Assembly (NCBI RefSeq): GCF_050908995.1
Contig: NC_135123.1
Location: 806,001-870,000 of the forward strand
Direction: 5' to 3'
DNA length: 64,000 nucleotides
Origin: Andrena cerasifolii
Taxonomy: Eukaryota > Arthropoda > Insecta > Hymenoptera > Andrenidae
Shown: positions 32,473 to 43,053 of the stretch, piece after piece
Layout of the letters: each line of letters begins with the position of its first letter
Position numbering within the stretch: the first letter of the stretch is position 1
Notes under the pieces: generated by a model
The model's database searches: none
What the model was told of the DNA's origin: nothing
What the model saw: only the letters and a program-made list of their open reading frames with translations
Position numbers and translations under genes: made by a program

Positions 32473-33323
32473 TGTGAAATAACTTCGAGTGTGGTGAAAT
32501 GAACCTCCGTCACTTTATTAAAACACTAGTTGAGTCGCAACGAGCGTGATATGATACAGAGGCAGAGTTGTATTTAATTACTGCCTTTAAATGAGAAGAG
32601 TGAGTCCACGTGCTGCGGCCCACGCGGCGTCCCCACGATTATATTTGTTAGAATATAATGTTTATTTATTCAAGAAAATAAAAGTTACACAGTCGAACGT
32701 CAGTATAATAATAATAATAAGAACTGTATAAAACTTAAACTAAAAGTAATAGAAAGAATACTGTCTTTAGCGCGATACATGTTATCCGTTCAGAGGGTTT
32801 TCTCGGACTGAGAAGCGCAGGGGTGGAGAAGACCGTTTTCCCCTCTTTTGGGTCTCCTGTAGCGAAAGAAAGGAAACTCATAAATTACCGGGTCCTTAAA
32901 GACACTCTAACTCTAGGAACAGTCTATCGTTGTACACATTCCAACAATATTAATCGAGGGGCTCTTTTTTGGGTGTGAGCGTTTCTGAATATTTAATCCA
33001 CAGATTGCACGTTGAGCGTGAGTGATGAAAATGAATTTTGCACAAGATTCACGAGATCACATTGATGATATGTTGAAACAATAATGACTGAGCAACACGC
33101 GTGTTATACTGAACGCTGAGACGAGAGTGAATGTTAAGGTGGCCGCGAACTTCCATCCACGCGTCGCCTCGAACGTTCCAAAAACCGATCGAGCCGGTGC
33201 GGCGCGCTGATTGGTGCATTGATCGTAGATCCGCGGCGCTTCCCAGGAGGTGCTGCGGTGAGAATAAGCATGGCGGCGGTTGAAACAACCACATTCCCAA
33301 ACAGAATGATATATTTCACAACA
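32473..33323 (-). repeat. possible older LTR interrupted by a solo LTR
   Basis: On the minus strand TGTTGTGAAATATATC begins at 33323 and the segment ends TTATTTCACA at 32473, with AATAAAG near 32518 as a possible poly(A) signal. The termini are partly inverted (TGTGAAATA/TATTTCACA). No target duplication is visible, so the call is weak. A 301-bp solo LTR with its own duplication lies inside. Confidence 0.35.
32646..32946. repeat. solo LTR, 301 bp, ATATT target duplication
   Basis: Starts TGTTAGAATATAATG and ends ACATTCCAACA, with inverted ends (TGTTRGAAT/ATTCCAACA). ATATT flanks it at 32641-32645 and 32947-32951. The form is copia-like but the family is not established. Confidence 0.7.
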
Positions 33324-34227
33324 CTAGATTAACAGTTCATCTACACTTTAGATAATGTTAGATAACCTTGATTAGTTCTATTTACAATTAACTACTCTAC
33401 AAGGTGTGCTAGCTAAAAATGTTTTACGTATATTTTGAGTGATTTGAAAGAGCGAATATGCTGCCAGGAAAACATTATTTAATATCAGTTTTTACTCGAA
33501 TTGCCGAGGACAAGCATGTTTTTTATACAGAAGTAAAGATGTTTTCCCTAGTATGATCATGAACTCCAAAATTAAATTCTGTCTAAAATAGAACTGCTAA
33601 GAATAAGAGAAATTGTCAACTTTTGGTGTAAATAAAAATCATTCATGATGACAGTAAAAGCATAGACCTTCTTAAAGTGAAACGGAAAACATCCATGTAT
33701 TTATCTTCGTGGTTATCATGGTAATGAATGTTTCAAATAAGTTGGTGACTTAAGTAGTTATGTGTTACAATGCAAAGTCATTTTAAGGTCATACTATTGT
33801 ATATGTTTGAATGTACATTAATATCGTGTGCAGTAACTGTATTCGCATGTAGGGGAACATGGGTGGCCTTAAAATGTTTTGAATTTTTGAAATCATTCAA
33901 AATGCGTATAAAATATTCTGTGTATCGGCAATACTAGAGAAAATAGTTGGGAGGCCTGACTTGGGGGGATACCCTATAGGGTATAACTTCTGTAGGCGTA
34001 AAAATGCACTGCAGAGTGGTGCAAAAGCAGAAAAATGATAACGTGGGCGCGCAATGGATAGGGAAAACTGTACTAGTGTGCGGTGCAGCCTCATACCCGT
34101 AGGATAGACTTGAATGATTGGGATTCACGAGGGAACTACCTAACCTTTGATAGAGACCGTCAAGGCTTTTATTACAGCCTTATTTTATGCCACATTCCAT
34201 TTAAAGAGGAATCAGAGCTGATGCAAG
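33324..34227. other. intron 3, nothing coding
   Basis: No gene is seen. A GCAATGGATAGGGAAAACT motif near 34052 has a partner at 62245 in similar context, so part of this is probably dispersed repeat. Confidence 0.4.
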
Positions 34228-34608
34228 ATGGTGAGTCAGCGGAATAATGCTTTTTGCGACGTCAGTGTGAGTTTAAACCGCTTTTATGAAACATGTGAGC
34301 AGACATTTTCACATGCTGAACAAGTAATTAAACAAGCCTTAGTTGAAGCAGCAGCTTTAAGAGTAGTTGACCGGACCAACCCGGAAGCAGAGACAGATGT
34401 GTTGCAACAGATGCACGGTGACAATATAGTCGTAAGTGAGAATCATGATTTTGATGAGGAACATATCGAAGTGACTGCAATGCCTGATGATCTATTTCAA
34501 AACAATGTGAATGGACTGAATTTAGAACAAATTGGACCAGCATTCCTCCTAGACGCCAACTTTCTACCCCTGCACAGGAAATACACGTATATCATTTCCT
34601 CTGATTAA
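34228..34608 (+). CDS. hypothetical ORF, 126 aa, probably repeat-derived
   Basis: An open frame from ATG to TAA with an acidic C-terminal half (SENHDFDEEHIEVTAMPDD). I recognise no domain. The 3' part and following bases (CCAACTTTCTACCCC, GGAAATACACG) recur at about 62935-62998, so it lies in a dispersed repeat and may be a remnant of a TE protein or TE regulatory DNA. It is inside PPO intron 3 on the gene's strand. Low confidence that it is translated. Confidence 0.25.
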   Translation: MVSQRNNAFCDVSVSLNRFYETCEQTFSHAEQVIKQALVEAAALRVVDRTNPEAETDVLQQMHGDNIVVSENHDFDEEHIEVTAMPDDLFQNNVNGLNLEQIGPAFLLDANFLPLHRKYTYIISSD

Positions 34609-35066
34609 TTCGCATTTCTGAAATGGATAGGCAAGTATGGTGTGCGTACTGAAAGTCCCGAAATACCTGGCTTATAGAAGTTGTCATAAATGCTGTTACT
34701 TTATTGCGTACTGAAACATCTGTTTTTAAGTAGCTACCTACATTTAGTTTAGCTGAAGGTACTAAAAATGTTTTATGACTTTAAAAATTATTCAAATTTG
34801 ACTTTCGTACATCCACAAATGTCGAGATATTTACCTGGTAATGCGATAGGAAACGAAATTACAATTAACACATTCACTGCTGTGGCGATCAACGGCGGCC
34901 AACGGTTTGACAGTAAGTAGGTACATAATGTCTGTTAGAGAAATTAGCATCTTAACACCATCTCCCAGGCCCGTCGATAATTAGGTAACAATGGCAACGG
35001 CACGCTGACTGATGTGGAGCGTCGATCACGGCCCCTTCCACCAACTTGCGATCGATGGAAGGGGAA

Positions 35067-35070
<4 letters not shown>

Positions 35071-35100
<30 letters not shown>
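35071..35100. repeat. (CT)15 microsatellite
   Basis: Uninterrupted CT dinucleotides after ATTTT. Confidence 0.95.
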
Positions 35101-35104
<4 letters not shown>

Positions 35105-35224
35105 GGAAATCACTGCCGATTCCCTGGATCACTCTCTCTGTACGCATCCTCGGTATAGGTTTTATCCGTTTCGCTTTGCTTACGATTCCATTTTGCTTGC
35201 GCCGTTCGCGAACGTTCGATCGTA

Positions 35225-35395
35225 CTTCGAAACTGCTTTTCTGCTCCAAACCGCTCAAAAATCCGAGAAGCTCGTAAATCCGACCCGTGCGAGGCGCGCA
35301 GTTGCACCACTGGGAACGTCTTTCTGCAACAAATCGGTCTTACGCGTCGAAAAAACGTGCGCGGCGCGCCGTTGCACTAGTGGGACCCTCTCTTT
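35225..35395. repeat. dispersed repeat, copy 1
   Basis: Shares about 170 bp, including TCTTTCTGCAACAAATCGG and TTGCACTAGTGGGACCCT, with 63535-63712. It is non-coding and its ends are not defined. Confidence 0.75.
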
Positions 35396-36321
35396 AGAGA
35401 AAGGTCGAACACGCACTTATAGAGCTATGTCAGGCCATCATTTGGAACAAGAACGTAGGAATTGGAGAAATATTAAGGGCATTCTCCGGTCAAATCGATC
35501 GAAAACATAGGTGTCTTTTATGATTTTTCTAGAAAAAGTATACAATGTATGGATCTAAAACTTATAGTACATTATTCTGCTACAATTGTAGAGTATAAAA
35601 TAATTTTTTTAATTTCATTTTTGCCCACCCCTACCTCTGATATGCATTGCGTGCTGCATCGTTGTAAAAAAAACTTGCCTGCAGTTTCGCCACGATAACT
35701 TTAGACAGGATCATTCAAAATCAAAACACCAAAGATATTCCATAATTACACATGTGTGCTTATCGCGCTACCCGCAAGCAGTGTTAAGAAACAACTAGGC
35801 GATGATTGCTAAATGTTTAAACAATAGGGTCCCTGAAACATGGGTTTTATCGCACAAAAATGTTTCGTAAAAAAAATGGAGTGTATGAAAATTCGCAATA
35901 GAGAGTAGCGCGGAAGCCAGTGTAATTACGAGTAAAATCCCGTCTGAATTTTTAGATTCGGTCAAGAATTGCATTTTTTATCGTGGCGATAGTGCGTGAA
36001 AAATTGTATCGAGAGAAACGTACTTAAAGTTTGACTCCAAGCGCATTCGTCTAGTGACTTGCTCGTGAACGCCCTATTTTCCATGCGTTTATTCTTTTAA
36101 AACAAAAATAGATTCTATTTTTGGATCAATATATGTATTATTAAAAAAAAAAATCATTACATCGCCGAACTGCCTCGCGGCTTAGAGACCTGGGGGCGGT
36201 TTGCGCCACAGCCGCGGGGCGACCCTCACTACCGTAGCGGTGGCCTGCCCGTTAAGGGGGTAGACGCGGGTAATGCAGCGCGCTGTATACCGACACTATC
36301 TGGCCCGAAACATGGGTTTGG
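35396..36321. other. intron 3, nothing recognised
   Basis: No gene or element is defined. A GC-rich block at 36165-36260 stands out from its AT-rich surroundings without a recognisable motif. Confidence 0.4.
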
Positions 36322-36625
36322 GATTTTTCATTTTTCATCCCTTATATAAGCAGGTTTTGGGCTGGGCTATGACTCATTCAAAAGAGGAAGGTTCAATGCG
36401 GAGCGCTCTGCTCATGGTTCAACGAAATTGTGACGATATCTAATAATATGAGTGTCCAAAATAGAGCAAAAGTACACCCTCAGAATCTAAGTATTTTCAA
36501 GTCACTAAAAGAGTTTTGTGACTGAAATGGTGAGCAGGGCGCTCTGCGTTGAACCTTCCTCTTTCGAGTGAGTCCTAATCCAGCCCAACATCTGCTCATA
36601 TAAGGACAAAAAATGAAAAATCGTG
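36322..36625. mobile_element. MITE-like inverted repeat
   Basis: GATTTTTCATTTTTCATCCC at the left and its mirror near 36610-36630 begin arms of about 95 bp. The arms run through GAGGAAGGTTCAATGCGGAG against CGCTCTGCGTTGAACCTTCC. The loop (36416-36529) is AT-rich. Target duplication not determined. Confidence 0.65.
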
Positions 36626-36899
36626 ATTGCATTCCCAAATACGAGTTCCGCCATATTGGCGATAGTACAGAGTAAGTCACGTGACAAATTTAGTTCAGGT
36701 AGTGGATACGAGATGGCGCCTACTCAGGAGAACTGCCAACGTGGAATAATAGTAAAACTGAAACGTTAACTGGATACATGTGCCACAGTATGCGCGTGAT
36801 GCAGTCAATGTATGCATTTTCGTACGATTGTAGCTTAGGTTATATGCATTTTAGGCTTGAAAACTGTTATAATATCGATTTCGGTTCTCCAAACGGTTA

Positions 36900-37289
36900 T
36901 GTAGTATCGGAATAAGTTCAGCGAGACGTTGAGAACCTCGGAGGAGACAGGCCCGTTGGGGAAAACCCAACGCGTCACCGGGCCCAGCGACGCGCGCAAG
37001 GGTTTGTCGGGGCGAGAAAGCGCGCGGCGGAGCGATGTCCATATTTGGGCATGAGGGCGACTTGAAAAGCGTGCGTGGTGGGGATGTAGCGTCCTTTTTC
37101 GGAAAGGCGAGTTTTCCGCGGAAAGGACAGAGTTGGAACAACCGGCAGAGTGTGTAGATGTACTGAGTCGTTGTGTTAAATCGAGTTGTTTGTGTCGTAG
37201 TCGGTTATCTTGTATTAGTTTTAGTTTCTTTCAATCTTATATATATATATCTTTCCTGTTTATATTAAATATATTTTATTTATCCCACA
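36900..37289 (+). repeat. 5' LTR of intact gypsy
   Basis: Begins TGTAGTATCGGAATAAG and ends TTTATCCCACA. The internal palindromic-looking GTTGGGGAAAACCCAAC and a TATATATATAT tract occur in both LTRs. Confidence 0.95.
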
Positions 37290-37446
37290 ATTTTGGGGGC
37301 CCCTCCGGGATAGAAAACACAGGAAAACAGGATTGTCGGTCAAAGCTATTTACGCGGTAATCGTGAAGTTGTATCCAGTGAAACGGTTGTTGTGCTGTGA
37401 CGGTGAAGTACTGTTACGAAAGAGTTAAAATAAACCGATATTCACA

Positions 37447-40400
37447 ATGAGTGACGCGGGAAGTGCTGATAATACTATTGTTGATCTTGGGGAAAAAGAT
37501 GGCGGCAATGCTAGGCTGGCACGAGTTGACGCAATGAAGCTGCCCGAGTTGAAGCAGGAGTTGCAGAGCCGTAAGCTGAAGATATCCGGAAAGAAGAAGG
37601 AGCTGCAAGATCGGCTGAGAGCTGCTCTTACGTTGGAAGCCGAGCATGGGGAAGATGCAGATGAAGATGAAGATGGTTCTGACGAAAGTGAAGATGATGA
37701 TGTTAAGAAATGCACAAGGCAAACGCAAATGTTGACGTTTAAGGATGTTGAGGAGTCTATGGGTACGTTTAGCGGTGATGATAAAGTAAACGTCCGTTGC
37801 TGGCTCGAAGAATTTGAAGATATGGCGGAGCTGTGCAAATGGAGTGATATTCAAAAAATCGTATATGCGAATCGATTGTTGCGCGGATCGGCTAAGTTGT
37901 ACGTCAACTATGAGAAATGTTGTCGTAAGTGGTCTGAAATGAAGCAAGCGTTGAGATCCGAGTTTGCACGAGTGGTAGACGTCCATAAGATACATAAGGA
38001 ATTATCGTGCAGAACCAAGAAAACAAATGAATCATACCAGGAGTACATCTACCAAATGCTGGAGATAGCCAAACAAGCAGACATGGAAGTCACCGCGACC
38101 ATTAAATATATTATTGAAGGGATTCAAGACGATGAGTGCAATAAAATGATATTGTACGGAGCCAAAAGCGTACGAGAGCTGAAGGAGAAGTTCGAGTCCT
38201 ACGAAGCCATGAAGGAGAATGCAAGAGTGAAGAGCAGGCGAACTGAAGAGAAGACGAAGAAGGCGGTCCGAGGAGGTGTTGGAGCTGTGATGCAAGGAGG
38301 TGTAAGAAAATGTTTCTTATGTGGGGACCGGAACCATTTAAGTGCGACTTGTCCGACGAAAAGTAAAGGCATGAAGTGTTTTAAGTGTCAGGGGTATGGG
38401 CATATTGCGCTTGAATGTAAAGGCGAGAGTAAACCTGTAAAGGATGTGAGTAGTACATCGGAAGCGTCGAGGAAAAAGCGCCTTAAGGAGGTACAGATTG
38501 AAAATTGTGAGTTAGTAGCGTTAATAGATTCGGGTAGCGATTTGAATTTAATACGAGCAGATCATTATGTAAAAATTGGCGCGCCTAGACTAAGTAATAC
38601 GATTTTACAATTTCGCGGCGTTGCGGTGGAAAGCCATCATACGTTAGGAGTATTTTCAACACACATAACGATAGATCATGTAGTGTATCCAATAGATATA
38701 CATGTTGTACCTGACGTGTTGACGTCACACGGTTTAATAATTGGTACAGATTTTCTAGACTCCGTAGAGCTAATTATGAAAGGGGGAGAAATTTCTATTA
38801 GGAAGCTAGACGTGCCAGAAGTGTATAGCATTAGTGTTGAACCTGCAGTGAATGGAGTTGATTTGTCGCATGTTACAGTTCCTGAGCATAGAGAGGCAAT
38901 AGAAGTTTTAGTCGAAAATTATAAGCCTAATAAAACACGCGAAGTGGGGGTTACGATGAACATTATTCTTACTGATGATGTGCCTGTTTACCAAAGACCG
39001 CGACGATTGTCTCCTAAGGAAAAAGCAATAGTCGATGAACAAATAAAGGCGTGGGTAGAGAATGGGATTATACGACCGTCTCACTCAGATTATGGGAGTC
39101 CGATAGTGTTGGTTGTGAAAAAAGATGGTACAATTAGAATTTGCATTGATTTTAGACACCTGAATAAGAAAATAGTGAAGGACAGGTACCCTTTGCCGTT
39201 AATAGAGGACGAGTTAGACTCACTACAGGGCGCGAAAGTGTTTAGCACACTTGATTTAAAGAATGGGTTTTTTCATGTGCCCATTGAAGAAGGTAGTCAA
39301 AAGTATACCGCTTTTGTTGTACCCAACGGCCATTACGAGTTTTTGAGAGTGCCTTTCGGACTCTGTAATTCGCCAGCCGTTTTCCAAAGGTTCATACATG
39401 CCGTGTTCAGAGAATTAATAGCGGTGGGAATGGTGCGCGTTTACATGGATGATATAATAGTTCTAGCGAATGATGTTGTAAGTGCAATTGCAAACCTTGA
39501 AGCTGTGTTGGGCGTAGCGAGTCAATTCGGATTAGTAGTGAATTGGGGTAAATGTAAATTTTTGCAAACGAGGGTGGAATACTTAGGGCATATTGTCGAA
39601 AATGCTTGCATTCAGCCGTCAGAACATAAAACTAGAGCCGTAATTAAATTCCCGAAACCTCAGTGTGTGAAGGACGTTCAGAGTTTTTTAGGCTTAACAG
39701 GATATTTTAGAAAATTTATCCATCGTTATTCAGTTATAGCGCGTCCAATGTCGGATTTGTTGAGAAAGGATGTCAAGTTTAGGTTTGGTGCGTTGGAACT
39801 GGAAGCGTTTAATAAATTGAAGTTAACGTTGAGTAGTGCACCGGTATTAAAATTATATCGTACAGGCGCCGAGACAGAGCTGCACACTGATGCGTCTGGT
39901 TTAGGATATGGAGCAATTTTATTGCAGCGCGATACTCAGGATGGTGCCTTCCATCCCGTGTATTACGCGAGTGGGAAAACTACGCCTGCCGAGGAAAAAT
40001 ACCCGAGTTATGAACTTGAAGTCTTAGCGATCATTAAATCCTTGAAAAAGTTTCGAGTTTACCTGTTAGGAATTTCGTTTAAAATTGTTACTGATTGTCA
40101 GGCGTTTACGTTGACAATGAATAAGAAAGATTTGTGCGTGCGAGTAGCTAGGTGGGTTCTTCTGCTCCAGGAATTTCAGTATACGATTGAGCATAGGCCG
40201 GGTAGAAGTATGGTTCATGTCGACGCCCTGAGTAGAAATCCGTTGCCTACAATTATGCTAGTAGAGGAAGATGACGACGGAATTATTGTCAGGTTGCGTG
40301 AAGCTCAACGAGGAGACGATGAATTGCGGAAAATTTGTGACAACATCGAGCAATACCGAAAGAATGGCTATGTTGTAAGTCGTGACGTGTTGTACAGAGT

Positions 40401-41514
40401 GGTAAATGACACCCCGCTGGTGGTCGTACCTAAACCAATGCAGGTACAGGTAGTCCGCCGGGTGCACGAACGCGGTCACTTTGGGGTGATTAAGACTGAG
40501 GCGTTGTTAAAGAGAGACTATTGGTTTAAGGGAATGCGTCAGAAAGTAGAAAAAGTTGTACGAAATTGTATAAATTGTATTCTAGCCGAGCGGAAACATA
40601 ATAAGCAGGAGGGGTTTTTGTGTAGTATTGATAAGGGGGAAGTGCCGTTTGATACATACCACGTTGACCATCTTGGACCGTTGCAGTCTACAAAGAAGTC
40701 TTATCGACATATTTTTGCTGTTATTGATGCGTTCACGAAGTTTGTTTGGTTGTATCCGACAAAGTCGACGAGTTCTGCTGAAGTCATTGACCGTTTAAGG
40801 AAGCAGTCCGTAATATTCGGTAATCCCAAGCGAGTTATTTCCGATCGCGGTACGAGTTTTACGTCTGACGCCTTTAAGGATTATTGTAAAGAGGAAGGGA
40901 TTTGTCACGTGTTGATAACAACAGGGATGCCGCGAGCGAATGGGCAGATAGAAAGGGTCAATAGGACGCTCATATCGTTGCTGACCAAATTAGCTGCGCC
41001 GAAGCCGGAGGAGTGGTACAAATACCTCGAATCAGCTCAGAAATATCTGAACGCGACACCGAGTAGGAGTACCAATACAACGCCTTTTCGTTTGTTGTTT
41101 GGTACACATGTAAGAATGCGTGAGGATCCTGAAATCAGAAAGTTGATAGAGGGTGAGTGGATCGCTATGTTTCAAGAAGAGCGTGACGAGATGCGGTTAC
41201 GAGCGAAGAGGAAAATCGCGGAGGTTCAAGCGCAGAACAGAAAATCGTTTAACAAGAATCGCAAAGAAGCCACGGAGTACAGGCAGGGCCAGCTGATAGC
41301 AATTAAAAGAACGCAAGCCGGTCCAGGCTTGAAGTTCCATGCGAAGTATTTTGGGCCTTATTGCGTAAAAAGGGTATTGAGGAATAACCGTTACGTGGTG
41401 GAAAAGGTTGGAGAACACGAGGGTCCGCGGACGACGTCTACGGCTGCCGACCACATGAAGCCGTGGGTCACCGACGAGGAAGACGACCTGTCCGATGATA
41501 GCGAATCGGTGTAG
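37447..41514 (+). CDS. Gag-Pol polyprotein with SAP-like N-terminus, 1355 aa
   Basis: A single frame encodes Gag and Pol together. Domains by approximate residue: SAP-like helix-extended-helix at 26-61 (MKLPELKQELQSRKLKISG); acidic linker to about 90; Gag; two CCHC knuckles at about 289-322 (CFLCGDRNHLSATC, CFKCQGYGHIALEC); protease LIDSGSDLNLI near 360; RT with VYMDDIIVLA near 666; RNase H HTDASGLGYG near 814; integrase HHCC finger from about 1006; acids in DHLGP (about 1072), SDRGTSF (about 1131) and GQIERVNR (about 1168). All catalytic residues are present. The SAP domain could bind DNA or chromatin, which is inference. Confidence 0.93.
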   Translation: MSDAGSADNTIVDLGEKDGGNARLARVDAMKLPELKQELQSRKLKISGKKKELQDRLRAALTLEAEHGEDADEDEDGSDESEDDDVKKCTRQTQMLTFKDVEESMGTFSGDDKVNVRCWLEEFEDMAELCKWSDIQKIVYANRLLRGSAKLYVNYEKCCRKWSEMKQALRSEFARVVDVHKIHKELSCRTKKTNESYQEYIYQMLEIAKQADMEVTATIKYIIEGIQDDECNKMILYGAKSVRELKEKFESYEAMKENARVKSRRTEEKTKKAVRGGVGAVMQGGVRKCFLCGDRNHLSATCPTKSKGMKCFKCQGYGHIALECKGESKPVKDVSSTSEASRKKRLKEVQIENCELVALIDSGSDLNLIRADHYVKIGAPRLSNTILQFRGVAVESHHTLGVFSTHITIDHVVYPIDIHVVPDVLTSHGLIIGTDFLDSVELIMKGGEISIRKLDVPEVYSISVEPAVNGVDLSHVTVPEHREAIEVLVENYKPNKTREVGVTMNIILTDDVPVYQRPRRLSPKEKAIVDEQIKAWVENGIIRPSHSDYGSPIVLVVKKDGTIRICIDFRHLNKKIVKDRYPLPLIEDELDSLQGAKVFSTLDLKNGFFHVPIEEGSQKYTAFVVPNGHYEFLRVPFGLCNSPAVFQRFIHAVFRELIAVGMVRVYMDDIIVLANDVVSAIANLEAVLGVASQFGLVVNWGKCKFLQTRVEYLGHIVENACIQPSEHKTRAVIKFPKPQCVKDVQSFLGLTGYFRKFIHRYSVIARPMSDLLRKDVKFRFGALELEAFNKLKLTLSSAPVLKLYRTGAETELHTDASGLGYGAILLQRDTQDGAFHPVYYASGKTTPAEEKYPSYELEVLAIIKSLKKFRVYLLGISFKIVTDCQAFTLTMNKKDLCVRVARWVLLLQEFQYTIEHRPGRSMVHVDALSRNPLPTIMLVEEDDDGIIVRLREAQRGDDELRKICDNIEQYRKNGYVVSRDVLYRVVNDTPLVVVPKPMQVQVVRRVHERGHFGVIKTEALLKRDYWFKGMRQKVEKVVRNCINCILAERKHNKQEGFLCSIDKGEVPFDTYHVDHLGPLQSTKKSYRHIFAVIDAFTKFVWLYPTKSTSSAEVIDRLRKQSVIFGNPKRVISDRGTSFTSDAFKDYCKEEGICHVLITTGMPRANGQIERVNRTLISLLTKLAAPKPEEWYKYLESAQKYLNATPSRSTNTTPFRLLFGTHVRMREDPEIRKLIEGEWIAMFQEERDEMRLRAKRKIAEVQAQNRKSFNKNRKEATEYRQGQLIAIKRTQAGPGLKFHAKYFGPYCVKRVLRNNRYVVEKVGEHEGPRTTSTAADHMKPWVTDEEDDLSDDSESV

Positions 41515-41563
41515 GGTAGAACCAAGGACATCTGAGGGCAGATGTCATATCAGGATGGCCGAA

Positions 41564-41953
41564 TGTAGTATCGGAATAAGTTCAGCGAGACGTTGAGAAC
41601 CTCGGAGGAGACAGGCCCGTTGGGGAAAACCCAACGCGTCACCGGGCCCAGCGACGCGCGCAAGGGTTTGTCGGGGCGAGAAAGCGCGCGGCGGAGCGAT
41701 GTCCATATTTGGGCATGAGGGCGACTTGAAAAGCGTGCGTGGTGGGGATGTAGCGTCCTTTTTCGGAAAGGCGAGTTTTCCGCGGAAAGGACAGAGTTGG
41801 AACAACCGGCAGAGTGTGTAGATGTACTGAGTCGTTGTGTTAAATCGAGTTGTTTGTGTCGTAGTCGGTTATCTTGTATTAGTTTTAGTTTCTTTCAATC
41901 TTATATATATATATCTTTCCTGTTTATATTAAATATATTTTATTTATCCCACA
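41564..41953 (+). repeat. 3' LTR of intact gypsy
   Basis: Same 390-bp sequence as 36900-37289 by eye. Upstream, the stretch after the gag-pol stop contains the inverted words ACATCTG and CAGATGT (41528-41545). GTTA follows at 41954. Confidence 0.95.
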
Positions 41954-42618
41954 GTTATGAAGAACCTTTATTCTGAATAACTATTATGAAGAACCGAAAT
42001 TTCCAACTATTATCTGTTTCAGTTACGGTTCCTATTTCCTTCCTCATATCGGTTCCGTAACCGTTATTTTTTCGGTTCTATATCGGTTCCAAAACTGTTC
42101 AAGAATCAGTTCTTGTATTGACTTTTCCCTAATTGATATCATTAATTATTGTAGCTGCAGATTACTGTATATGTACATATTCTTTACAAAATCCTTATAG
42201 AAAAAGAAGAAACATGTATACACATCATATATAATAAAGCGTTGAAATAAATAAATCAGCTACATATATTTTACATTTACACGCACTATATCATTCAGAA
42301 TAGGAAGTTAAAAGTTTCTCCTGTTTCTATATGAATTTTGTAAAAAAGGTTAACATCTACAGCAATCTACAGCTACGATAATGAATGATATCAATTAGAA
42401 AAGTCGATATAAGAATTGATTCTGGAACCGTTTCGGAACCGATATAGAATCGAAAAAATAACGGTTATGGAACTGATATGAAGAGGGAAACAGATAATAG
42501 TTGGAAATTTCGCTTCTTCATAACAGTTATTTGGAATAAAAGTTCTCCATAACTGTTTTAATCAGAACCTTTACATAACAGTTTTAAACAGTTATTTTCG
42601 GAATCGTTTCAAGCCCTG

Positions 42619-43053
42619 CTAGGAACTGCTGGGAACTGTATTCATTTACTAAATTAACGCTTTTATTGTAACACATACTTCCACTTGTAATTGCTGTCGA
42701 TTTTATGTTATAATTATATGGTCACATTATTTAAAATGAAAAAAGGGAAATTGGAACTTTTTTTTACTAATATTGGAAATATTGATTTATTGATATCATA
42801 TTTTCAGAATGTGACTCCCTGTTTTTTTTTGTAATTCTTTACGATCCTATGCAGAGATGGGCATTATTTAAATAAAAGAATATACTTCCGAATGGTCCCA
42901 GTGGCCGATTGACACGAGGTTTGGGGCAGGGGGTGGGTGTGTACCATAAATCTAAAATTCTATATAGCTTCGGGTATTTATTAGTTTCCTTTGTTTATTC
43001 GAAGGGCTTTCATCTTGGGCTTCGAATAATATTTCATCTTTCATTGTATCTTT
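42619..43053. other. non-coding; hAT-like terminus at 42852
   Basis: CAGAGATGGGCATTATTT at 42852 repeats the terminus seen at 57. The rest is AT-rich with nothing recognised. Confidence 0.4.

Larger units (their letters stand above)
36900..41953 (+). mobile_element. intact Ty3/gypsy retrotransposon, identical LTRs
   Basis: 5054 bp with two 390-bp LTRs (TGTAGTATCGG...TATCCCACA) in which I find no difference, and a 4-bp duplication GTTA at 36896-36899 and 41954-41957. One uninterrupted Gag-Pol frame (37447-41514) fills the interior. Identical LTRs and an open frame point to a very recent insertion from an active source. The primer-binding-site position (after 37289) reads ATTTTGGGGGCCCCTCCGGG. 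The tract before the 3' LTR (AGGATGGCCGAA) is a poor polypurine tract. It lies in PPO intron 3, in sense orientation. Confidence 0.95.
36852..42618. mobile_element. hAT-like MITE split by a gypsy insertion
   Basis: TAGGCTTGAAAACTG at 36852 and the inverted GTTTCAAGCCCTG at about 42606-42618 are the ends. Between them, ignoring the gypsy (36900-41953), are long arms: 41955-42165 mirrors 42360-42565 with GGTTCC/GGAACC-rich sequence. The gypsy GTTA target duplication lies inside the left arm. Its own original target duplication is not evident. Confidence 0.6.

Noticed and set aside
32473..33323. Confident outer LTR around the 301-bp solo LTR
   Set aside because: Termini are partly inverted but no target duplication was found, so it is listed only as a weak candidate.
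37414..37995. 193-codon minus-strand frame opposite the gypsy gag
   Set aside because: It is the complement of the Gag-Pol frame and carries no motif of its own.
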